DNA of 7,470 nucleotides from Anaerolineae bacterium (GTDB lineage: Bacteria; Chloroflexota; Anaerolineae; 4572-78; J111): the NCBI GenBank assembly GCA_020433835.1, contig JAGRBY010000361.1:1-7470 (forward strand). Reading direction: 5' to 3'. Of the stretch, positions 1 to 4,382 are shown in pieces. The notes beneath the pieces are model-generated. The model made no database searches, had not been told where the DNA came from, and saw nothing but the letters and a program-made list of their open reading frames with translations. How positions within the stretch are numbered: position 1 is the first letter of the stretch; every line of letters begins with the position of its first letter. The position numbers were made by a program, and so were the translations under genes.

Positions 1-1
1 A

Positions 2-280
2 AAGAGTTTATATGAACCGGATGAATTGGTGGATCTCACCCTTGAAGAAGTGGAACTCTCAAATGATGAAAAAAATTGGCTCGTGACATTTGGTTTTACG
101 AGACGTTTGACAGAACCGATTACTGAAAGAAATGTTCGATCAACTACAAGCGAAGCGTTTGGTTGGCTCTCCGACTCACAAGCAGAAGAGTCGCAAAAAT
201 ATGCCATTCGTGAGTATAAAATTATCCCAGTAGATGCAGCTACAGGCAACGCCAACTCAATGAAAATCAGAGAACTATGA
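2..280 (+). CDS. Small uncharacterised protein with LTLEEVELS motif, 5' end outside window
   Basis: The frame is open from the left edge, so the gene probably starts upstream; the TTG at 26 is only an internal possibility. About 92 residues are visible. The N-terminal part carries the motif LTLEEVELS followed by an NWLVTFGF strand, and the C-terminus reads REYKIIPVDAATG...SMKIREL. From memory, small proteins of about 110 residues with this pattern occur in cyanobacteria and Chloroflexota, often beside PIN-domain genes; no function is known to me. The stop codon overlaps the start of the downstream PIN gene (ATGA), which implies translational coupling and a two-gene unit in which this protein could be an antitoxin or chaperone-like partner. 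That role is inference from gene order alone. There are no membrane segments, and the composition is AT-rich like the neighbouring accessory genes. Confidence 0.75.
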   Translation, partial: KSLYEPDELVDLTLEEVELSNDEKNWLVTFGFTRRLTEPITERNVRSTTSEAFGWLSDSQAEESQKYAIREYKIIPVDAATGNANSMKIREL

Positions 281-777
281 TAGAAGTTGTTAGAGAACTT
301 ATTCAAAAATATAAAACTAAAGGAATAATCGTAGATAGTAACCTGCTCTTATTCTATTTGATAGGGGCGATTGACTTAGGCCGGATTAAACAGTTTCACC
401 GTACAAAGAATTTTGCAGAAGAAGATTTCACTACGTTGCAGAACATTCTTCAAAATTTTAATACCATTGTGACCACCCCTAATATTCTTACCGAGGTTAG
501 TAATTTTCTGGGGCAGTTAAAAAAAGATCTCCATGCTCTCTACTATAGAGGGTTTGCGAACAGTATTGATCTCCTTGATGAGAGATATGTAGCAAGTAAT
601 GAAGTGGCTAAAATGCCTGGATTTTCGTGGCTTCACTTGACAGATAGCGGTATCGTTGACCTTGCCAAGAATGCGTATTTAGTGATTACAGTAGATGCAC
701 CCCTTGCCGTTTACCTGGGAAGACAAGGTATTGACGTGATTAATTTTAATCACATTAGACCCGATTTTTGGCAATAA
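277..777 (+). CDS. PIN-domain (VapC-like) ribonuclease
   Basis: This 166-aa protein has the layout of a PIN-domain nuclease. The first strand GIIVDSNLLL supplies Asp20 with Asn22 after it. A TEVSNFL helix supplies Glu73. LTDSGIVDLA supplies Asp123, and the strand LVITVD supplies Asp140 before a helix and a final DVINFNHI strand. All four metal-binding acidic positions expected of the family are therefore present, so the enzyme looks intact. PIN proteins cut RNA with Mg or Mn, often as toxins. It is longer than a typical 130-aa VapC and has an insert between residues 30 and 65. The ATG overlaps the upstream stop by four bases and has only a weak AGAGA in front, consistent with translational coupling to the LTLEEVELS gene. 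A toxin role is inferred; it could also be a housekeeping PIN nuclease. Confidence 0.82.
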   Translation: MIEVVRELIQKYKTKGIIVDSNLLLFYLIGAIDLGRIKQFHRTKNFAEEDFTTLQNILQNFNTIVTTPNILTEVSNFLGQLKKDLHALYYRGFANSIDLLDERYVASNEVAKMPGFSWLHLTDSGIVDLAKNAYLVITVDAPLAVYLGRQGIDVINFNHIRPDFWQ

Positions 778-802
778 CGTTGGCTACTATTTATAACGCC
801 AA

Positions 803-928
803 CCAGAAGTTGAAGCTTACCTAAACTAGCGAGAACAAATTGTTCAGGAAATCCGCCAAGAAAATGAGGCGCGTTTCAATCAACAAGGTATTCGTGACCG
901 GTTATTGACTCGGCAAGCAAGCAGTTAA
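803..928 (+). pseudogene. Remnant of a small antitoxin-like gene
   Basis: In the frame of 803 the DNA reads PEVEAYLN, then a TAG stop at 827-829, then a further 32 sense codons beginning REQIVQEIRQENEARF and continuing NQQGIRDRLLTRQ to a TAA at 926-928. A second in-frame stop (TAA 794-796) lies just upstream. The helical, charged sequence resembles the C-terminal part of small antitoxin-type proteins I recall from TA cassettes (pattern NPEVEAYL...REEI...EARF...IR.RLL). With no start codon or ribosome-binding site and an internal stop, it reads as a decayed gene. A six-base inverted repeat (779-784 with 798-803) lies between the PIN gene stop and this remnant. The coding origin is fairly convincing; the family name is not certain. 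Confidence 0.5.
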
Positions 929-935
929 ACGATAA

Positions 936-1010
936 AATGGGGAAGGTTTTTTGATTACCACGTATCCGACTGATGCGATCAAGGAAGGAACGAAGATATG
1001 GTCCAAGTAA
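936..1010 (+). pseudogene. Possible C-terminal remnant of a small toxin-like protein
   Basis: The frame from 936 to the TAA at 1008-1010 reads as protein (LITTYPTDAIKEGTKIW and two more residues) but is preceded immediately by a stop (TAA 933-935) and has no start codon. Its stop overlaps the start of the DUF2283 gene by 13 bases, as expected when two genes of one cassette are coupled. The ITTYPTD..K tail resembles the last strand of small RelE-like or DUF4258-like proteins; I recall DUF4258 genes sitting next to DUF2283 genes, but this is memory, not a search. My reading is that an internal deletion removed most of a toxin gene and left its tail attached to its surviving partner. Confidence 0.35.
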
Positions 1011-1210
1011 AAGTATACTATGATAAAGTAGGCAATACACTAACCGTTTGGTTTGACGACCCGCAGAAAGAATATATCAGCGAAGAGACAGGGGAAGAAG
1101 TAATTCTTATGAAAGACAAAGCTGGGCGGGTCATAGGCTTTGAAAAGCTCAACTTCACTATGTCCGATACGGAGCAATTGCAGGTAGCTTTTGAGGCAAT
1201 AGCGGTTTAG
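998..1210 (+). CDS. DUF2283 family protein
   Basis: This 70-aa protein fits the DUF2283 pattern: a first strand VKVYYDKVGNTLTVWF, a middle EEVILMKDKAGRVIGFEKLNF segment with the characteristic acidic-residue, Gly, Arg, hydrophobic turn, and a short C-terminal helix. The family is small, beta-rich and of unknown biochemical function; many members sit in TA-like pairs. A strong purine-rich ribosome-binding site (AAGGAAGGAA, 981-990) lies seven bases before the ATG and supports this start. Upstream are two decayed fragments, the nearer of which overlaps this start, so the gene may be an orphan antitoxin-like partner whose toxin was deleted. It ends inside a terminator hairpin, so it is the last gene of its transcription unit. 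Family assignment is good; role is inferred. Confidence 0.75.
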   Translation: MVQVKVYYDKVGNTLTVWFDDPQKEYISEETGEEVILMKDKAGRVIGFEKLNFTMSDTEQLQVAFEAIAV

Positions 1211-1231
1211 GATAACTAAACCGCCCCTTTT
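1202..1231 (+). terminator. Rho-independent terminator overlapping the DUF2283 stop
   Basis: A perfect 8-bp stem (GCGGTTTA 1202-1209 with TAAACCGC 1217-1224) and a 7-nt loop are followed by CCC and TTTT. The left arm contains the last codons and most of the TAG stop of the DUF2283 gene, so transcription ends directly after that gene. The T run is short, so strength is uncertain. Confidence 0.7.
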
Positions 1232-1292
1232 CAAGTTAACTTCTAACGTAATAGTCGTACACATTCTTGTTTCGCCTCAAATCCCTCGCAAA

Positions 1293-1356
1293 CCTTTTGC
1301 GGCAAGGTAAGATATGCTATACTTGAAGTACCACTTTTTTCGACTTCTCCTTGATG
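1293..1356 (+). repeat. Promoter-bearing repeat, copy A
   Basis: This stretch matches 4285-4347 at roughly 50 of 64 positions by eye. The first 13 bases (CCTTTTGCGGCAA) are identical, as are the core TGCTATACTT, a T run, and the end CCTTGATG. Inside it is an extended -10 element, TGC followed by TATACT (1315-1323), with a weak -35-like TTTGCG at 1296-1301, spacer 16. In copy B the same element directly precedes the ligase gene; here no gene starts within the next 250 bp. It is either a dispersed mobile promoter element or the remains of a duplicated leader. Confidence 0.65.
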
Positions 1357-1367
1357 ACGTTTAGTCT

Positions 1368-1378
1368 CCCCCCCCCCC
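1368..1378. repeat. 11-base poly-C tract
   Basis: Eleven consecutive C lie about 45 bases downstream of the copy A -10 box and between hairpin elements. Homopolymers of this length are slippage-prone, both in the cell and in sequencing, so its true length is uncertain. Confidence 0.9.
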
Positions 1379-1549
1379 ATAATTTTTGGTTGATGGAAAA
1401 GTTAGGCCATCATCCTAACCTGGGACAATGAATCGCCGGTGTAAAGATGTACAAGTTTCTTTTCCAGACAAGAAGAGTTGTTAGGCAGCTAAAGGCTATT
1501 CTGTCCTTTACCTCCTGTGATTCACTACTACACCGAGTGAACTTTCTGG

Positions 1550-1578
1550 TAGACGGAGGGCCAATTTAGTGATATAAT
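1550..1578 (+). promoter_or_regulatory. Sigma70-type promoter of the three-gene operon
   Basis: A perfect -10 TATAAT (1573-1578) is preceded at a 17-bp spacing by TAGACG (1550-1555), which matches the -35 consensus at four of six positions. Transcription would start near 1585 and give a 5' leader of about 68 bases before the ATG at 1653. The leader carries GGAGG at 1585-1589, too far from 1653 to serve that start. Confidence 0.65.
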
Positions 1579-1608
1579 TTCAACGGAGGTGTGACTACAC
1601 ATCACAAA

Positions 1609-1656
1609 ATGAATCCAAACTTGATTTTAATGCAAACTAATAAAGAGATAATATGA
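1609..1656 (+). CDS. Possible 15-codon leader peptide
   Basis: ATG 1609 opens a 15-codon frame (MNPNLILMQTNKEII) whose TGA overlaps the ATG of the next gene (ATGA at 1653-1656). The arrangement would allow translational coupling to the operon's first gene, which has only a weak AGAGA ribosome-binding site of its own. The GGAGG at 1585-1589 lies 19 bases before 1609, too far to be a normal site, so expression is doubtful. It may be chance. Confidence 0.2.
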   Translation: MNPNLILMQTNKEII

Positions 1657-2351
1657 ATTTTGATAGCGCCAAGTTGCTCCATATAGGTATAAGCTATGTA
1701 GTCGCTCCTGTGTCTGAAATAAATGAAGAAAAGGCACATGAATTCTCTGGACATCTGATAAAGGCTAAATTAGGCCTTAATGATAGAAAGTTTGAAGATG
1801 GCACTGTTATTGCATTACGAAGAACTCCAACACCACTAGAGGTAAAAATAGCGTTTGTTGGCCCTCAATTAGTTCAGGTGCTGGTTGTGGCTCCCCACCC
1901 GCAACGTGCCTTTGAAATATTTGTGGAAGAAACGCAAGAAGTGGTTGCTGCATTTGCAAAAACCTGGATGCAAGGGGGGTTCCAAATCATACATAGCGAT
2001 GCAACAATTAGGCAGCTATACGACTCTAGTAGGGACCACGGATTTTCTGAATTGTGGGAAGACAAGTTAGGCCAACGTAAAGAAAGTTTAGCTATTTTTG
2101 ACCGACCCGTTCAGGGGGGAGGACTCAGATTTGTTATGCCTGAACGACAAGATGAAAAGGACCGCAAAAAAGTGGAATTAAAAATCGAATCTTTTATGCG
2201 AGATCCCAAACAAATTTTCGTAGAAGTTCAATTCGGTTGGCAAGAGCCGATTGTGGCAACTAGTGTTACGGATTTCCACATAGCTGACCGGCTAAAAAAT
2301 CTTGAAGACTTTATCGAAAATCGAGTTCATAAATTTATGGAAAGGGCCTAA
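1653..2351 (+). CDS. Uncharacterised 232-aa protein, first gene of a TA-like operon
   Basis: I do not recognise the family with confidence. The predicted layout is: N-terminal strand (residues 8-18), strands near 52-59, 62-69 and 73-80, a long helix at 85-105, a second helix around 116-133, a conserved-looking loop FDRPVQGGGLRF (149-160), strands near 172-181 and 187-197, and a closing helix (206-231). There is no signal peptide or membrane segment, and it is probably cytoplasmic. The alternation is vaguely like the TIGR04255 family, but I could not verify this. The start follows an in-frame stop (TAA 1641-1643), leaving 1653 as the only good ATG. One base separates its stop from the next ATG, so it is co-transcribed with the antitoxin- and toxin-like genes downstream, suggesting a target, sensor or third TA component. 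Function unknown. Confidence 0.8.
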   Translation: MNFDSAKLLHIGISYVVAPVSEINEEKAHEFSGHLIKAKLGLNDRKFEDGTVIALRRTPTPLEVKIAFVGPQLVQVLVVAPHPQRAFEIFVEETQEVVAAFAKTWMQGGFQIIHSDATIRQLYDSSRDHGFSELWEDKLGQRKESLAIFDRPVQGGGLRFVMPERQDEKDRKKVELKIESFMRDPKQIFVEVQFGWQEPIVATSVTDFHIADRLKNLEDFIENRVHKFMERA

Positions 2352-2352
2352 A

Positions 2353-2643
2353 ATGAAAGAGATATTTCTAGTTGATGATATTTCCGTGGTTGATGAACCG
2401 CAAGAAAACGAGAGCCGATTTCCTTCAGCTAATATTTATTATTCAACTCCTTCAACAAAAAATAGAATTGTTGTTACTAAAATTTCATCACAGATCCCTA
2501 CACTTTACTTAGATGTAGATGATGATCAATCCTGGTACTGGTCTGATCATTGGCAGGCTATGGAAAGAGAAGCAACTAAAAATTTGCAAGAAGGCGATTA
2601 TGAAGAATTTAATAGTATCAATGATTTTATTGCTTCCCTTTAG
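2353..2643 (+). CDS. Antitoxin-like protein paired with downstream RelE/ParE toxin
   Basis: The 96-aa product starts at ATG 2353, one base after the previous stop and preceded by GGAAAGGG, so this start is preferred to an in-frame ATG at 2302 inside the upstream gene. The C-terminal half (residues 60-96) reads SWYWSDHWQAMEREATKN and ends YEEFNSINDFIASL. That is the arrangement of the toxin-wrapping tail of many AbrB/RelB-type antitoxins: aromatic W..WQ..EREA helix, acidic linker, then F.S...F...L. The N-terminal half (1-55) has several beta strands and no recognisable DNA-binding motif. By position and tail it should neutralise the toxin encoded five bases downstream. It may lack autoregulation, leaving that to the upstream 232-aa protein; this last point is speculation. 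Confidence 0.7.
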   Translation: MKEIFLVDDISVVDEPQENESRFPSANIYYSTPSTKNRIVVTKISSQIPTLYLDVDDDQSWYWSDHWQAMEREATKNLQEGDYEEFNSINDFIASL

Positions 2644-2648
2644 TCTTT

Positions 2649-2930
2649 ATGAAATTCCGAAGAAGTAAGCAGTTTCAAAAATCCTATAACAATTTACCAT
2701 CAGAAATACAAGAGAAGGCCCGCAAAGCCTTCTCTCTTTTTAAGGATCAACCTCATTATCCATTTCACCCTTCATTGGTAGTAAAAAAAATTAGAGGTGT
2801 AGATAACATTTGGGAAGGTAGAATAGATCTTTTTTATCGATTTACATTTGAAATTTTAAAAGAAAATGATGAAATTATTTACTATTTTCGCAATATTGGC
2901 CCTCATAACATAACCTCTTCTAATCCGTAA
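2649..2930 (+). CDS. RelE/ParE-superfamily toxin
   Basis: The 93-aa basic protein shows the pattern of plasmid-stabilisation (RelE/ParE-like) toxins. An N-terminal strand MKFRRSKQF is followed by a helix with the LPSEIQEKARKAFSLF signature, HPSL at 40-43, a basic KK strand, then WEGRI (55-59), the conserved YRF (63-65), and the final strand IIYYFRNIGPHN with Arg81 and His86. Family members are ribosome-dependent mRNA interferases or gyrase inhibitors; which applies here cannot be told. The ATG lies five bases after the antitoxin stop without a clear Shine-Dalgarno sequence, so translation is probably coupled, which keeps toxin output below antitoxin output. It appears full length and intact. 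No clear terminator follows. Confidence 0.82.
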   Translation: MKFRRSKQFQKSYNNLPSEIQEKARKAFSLFKDQPHYPFHPSLVVKKIRGVDNIWEGRIDLFYRFTFEILKENDEIIYYFRNIGPHNITSSNP

Positions 2931-2977
2931 TAAACAAGAAGCGTCTCTGAAAAGGGATGTCTAATATACAATCAACC

Positions 2978-3129
2978 TCACACCCTAGTCGAGAAATGGC
3001 CCAGTAACACATTGTACTCATCGCCTAATTGTGGCTTTTTATCAATCTTAGCTGGGCAGCAATGGCATCTTTAATTGTATCCTGTACAAGTAAACTCAAG
3101 CATAGGGCAGATAAAGAATTCGTCTGCAT
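2978..3129 (-). pseudogene. Possible frameshifted small gene remnant in the 2931-3211 gap
   Basis: On the minus strand an ATG at 3129 opens a 34-codon frame (MQTNSLSALCLSLLVQ, then DTIKDAIAAQLRLIKSHN) ending at 3025. The adjacent frame continues with equally protein-like sequence, IDKKPQLGDEYNVLLGHF and four further residues, to a stop at 2978. A single added base near 3040-3050 would join them into about 50 residues. There is no good ribosome-binding site and no known family. The rest of the 2931-3211 gap holds only small AT-rich inverted repeats (GCAGA 3107-3111 with TCTGC 3123-3127; GTGAT 3134-3138 with ATCAC 3144-3148). This could be coincidence. Confidence 0.25.
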
Positions 3130-3211
3130 AAAGGTGATAAATAATCACTGATAGAAATCCTACTTGTTTCATCGGGATTCTTTAGAGCCATTGCAGATCT
3201 CTTGTTCCCCC

Positions 3212-3859
3212 CTACATCCCCAACTTCTTCAACCACGTCGGATTATCCTCCGTTGCCACCCGCAGGATGGCGCGAAAATCGGACAGCCAGGCGTCCAGCT
3301 CGGCCAGTTTGGCGTTGCGGCGGCTGGTGGCCTGGCGGGCGTTGCCTTTGTTTTGCTTCTGGAGCACACGGGCGGCGACCACTGCCCGGACTAACTCCGC
3401 TTCCGCATCGAGCTTGGCCGGGGTGTAGCCGTACTCGGCCATCTTTCCCGACAACTCCGCATCGTGCAGCAGATTGGTGTAGAAGGTCGTCGCCTGGTCG
3501 AGCCACTCGGCCAGACCATCCTTACGCCGGCCCCGTAGCAGCAGCGCCTCTTCAGCCTTGAGATTGCCGACCAACGCAATCCGGGCCACCTTTAGCGTGC
3601 GCATATAAGCCTTTTTCGCCGTGGCCCACGCCTTTTTCACCGACTCTGTAGCTTCGTACTGAATGCCGTACTCAACCAACTGCTGGAGATCCAACGCCTT
3701 GACCTGATCAAACAAGGCTTTACCGGCTTGCACTTTGTCCTCACCATAGCCAAATTGACTCAGCGCGGCCATAAGGTCGGGATCGTCTAGCGTGTTGTTG
3801 ATCATCATCTGTGCGGCAAACATACGGTCTTCAATAGATTGATTCTTGAAGTCAGGCAT
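3212..3859 (-). CDS. Uncharacterised 215-aa all-helical protein with internal duplication
   Basis: The start MPDFKNQSIEDRMF at 3859 is chosen because AAAGGAA lies about ten bases upstream; an in-frame ATG at 3907 lies in the repeat-flanked leader and lacks one. The protein looks entirely helical, rich in Ala, Leu, Lys and Glu, with no signal or membrane segment. Two halves align by eye: residues 10-98 (…LSQFGYGEDKVQAGKALF…) and 115-204 (…MAEYGYTPAKLDAEAELV…), each with a helix, an F/Y-G-Y turn and two more helices. It ends in TWLKKLGM; I recall a similar P..L..LGI ending in roughly 200-aa hypothetical proteins of Bacteroidota and Chloroflexota. No function is known to me. It is GC-rich, unlike the genes to its left, and stands alone. 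Its upstream flank carries the tandem repeats. Confidence 0.85.
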   Translation of the reverse strand: MPDFKNQSIEDRMFAAQMMINNTLDDPDLMAALSQFGYGEDKVQAGKALFDQVKALDLQQLVEYGIQYEATESVKKAWATAKKAYMRTLKVARIALVGNLKAEEALLLRGRRKDGLAEWLDQATTFYTNLLHDAELSGKMAEYGYTPAKLDAEAELVRAVVAARVLQKQNKGNARQATSRRNAKLAELDAWLSDFRAILRVATEDNPTWLKKLGM

Positions 3860-3895
3860 AGAAAAGAGTTCCTTTCTGGAATAGATGATTAACGA

Positions 3896-3936
3896 CCTGA
3901 AAAGCATTAACCCTCTGGTGGTTTATCCTTTTCAGG
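3896..3936. repeat. Inverted pair of repeat units heading the tandem array
   Basis: CCTGAAAAGCATTAACC (3896-3912) is the reverse complement of GGTTTATCCTTTTCAGG (3920-3936) at 15 of 17 positions, with a 7-nt loop. The right arm is the first unit of the 21-bp array, so the array is headed by one unit in opposite orientation, about 37 bases upstream of the helical protein's start at 3859 and close to where its promoter should lie. Confidence 0.75.
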
Positions 3937-4125
3937 CGGTTGTATATGAGGTCAAGGCGGTGGTTCATCCTTTTCAGGCGATGGTTTATGCGATCAAGGG
4001 TGGTGGTATATCGCTTTTAGGCGGTTGTATATGGCCTCAAGGCGGTAGTTTATCCTTTTCAGGCGGTAGTTTATGAGATCAAGGCCGGTAGTTTATCCTT
4101 TTCAGGCGGTAGTTTATCACGATAC
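3914..4125. repeat. Ten-unit 21-bp tandem repeat with 42-bp alternation
   Basis: Units are 21 bp (two of them 22 bp) and begin GGCGGTNGTTTAT. They alternate between an ending CCTTTTCA (units at 3914, 3956, 4041, 4083) and an ending GNNNTCAA (3935, 3977, 4020, 4062); the units at 3998 (CGCTTTTA) and 4105 (CACGATAC) are divergent. The period equals two B-DNA turns, so every unit faces the same side of the helix. A reading frame through part of it gives a seven-residue repeat, but no ribosome-binding site or family supports coding. It lies between the divergent helical-protein and ligase genes, so it may be a protein-binding array, or simply a minisatellite. Confidence 0.9.
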
Positions 4126-4164
4126 CTTATTATGATACGGCATGGCGGGGGTGATGACTAGAGG

Positions 4165-4198
4165 CAAAGGTACTTTGTTGGCTTTCCCAAAGGTACTT
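4165..4198 (+). repeat. Two 11-bp direct repeats
   Basis: CAAAGGTACTT occurs exactly at 4165-4175 and 4188-4198, 23 bp apart centre to centre, about 90 bp upstream of the ligase promoter. The spacing, close to two helical turns, suits a dimeric activator site. Function is unproven. Confidence 0.7.
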
Positions 4199-4211
4199 AA
4201 AGGCAGGAATT

Positions 4212-4287
4212 AGGGGGAGGGGGACCAGGGCATTGCAAAATCGCCATTGATGGGGTGTCGTTTCATAATCCTGTCCCCTCTCCCCCT
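4212..4287. repeat. G-rich/C-rich imperfect inverted repeat
   Basis: AGGGGGAGGGGGACCAGG (4212-4229) pairs with CCTGTCCCCTCTCCCCCT (4270-4287) along almost its full 18-bp length, with a small bulge and a 40-nt loop. The right arm abuts the -35 region of the ligase promoter, so a cruciform or folded strand could affect initiation. The G runs might also form a quadruplex. Confidence 0.7.
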
Positions 4288-4347
4288 TTTGCGGCAAAAT
4301 AAGCTGTGCTATACTTAGCCCACCTCTTTTTTTGACCTGCCTTGATG
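4285..4347 (+). repeat. Promoter-bearing repeat, copy B
   Basis: This is the partner of 1293-1356, with about 50 of 64 positions identical. The shared core includes CCTTTTGCGGCAA at the start, TGCTATACTT in the middle and CCTTGATG at the end. Here it ends 35 bases before the ligase ATG, which suggests it is a functional leader. Confidence 0.65.
4288..4315 (+). promoter_or_regulatory. Ligase promoter with extended -10
   Basis: TGC (4307-4309) directly precedes TATACT (4310-4315), an extended -10 element. The -35 candidate TTTGCG (4288-4293) is weak, with a 16-bp spacer; extended -10 promoters tolerate weak -35 boxes. Transcription would start near 4322, giving a leader of about 60 bases to the ATG at 4383, which has a good AGGAGA site (4368-4373). 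Confidence 0.6.
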
Positions 4348-4382
4348 CACCCTAACACACCTAATTTAGGAGAAATTGATAA

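Larger units (their letters stand above)
1211..1652. other. 440-bp intergenic region without a recognisable gene
   Basis: No convincing coding sequence is visible on either strand. It contains the tail of the DUF2283 terminator, a promoter-like repeat shared with the ligase upstream region (1293-1356), an 11-C run (1368-1378), two overlapping 6-bp hairpins (1391-1419), a third small hairpin (TTCACT 1521-1526 with AGTGAA 1536-1541), and a consensus-like promoter at 1550-1578. Two very short reading frames (ATG 1392, 12 codons; ATG 1429, 18 codons) have no family resemblance. It may be the scar of a lost gene that was once driven by the first promoter. Confidence 0.6.

Noticed and set aside
1040..1264. 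A 74-codon minus-strand frame across the DUF2283 gene
   Set aside because: It is antisense to a recognised small family and runs through the terminator hairpin.
1429..1485. Short frame MNRRCKDVQVSFPDKKSC as a transposase remnant
   Set aside because: Only 18 codons with no inverted repeats or target duplication nearby; the resemblance is too weak to claim an insertion sequence.
3885..4076. A 63-codon plus-strand frame through the tandem repeats giving a seven-residue periodic peptide
   Set aside because: The periodicity follows from the 21-bp DNA repeat. There is no ribosome-binding site, later units include 22-bp copies that break the frame, and no family fits.
3914..4125. CRISPR array
   Set aside because: Units are directly contiguous with no unique spacers and no cas genes nearby, so it is a plain tandem repeat.
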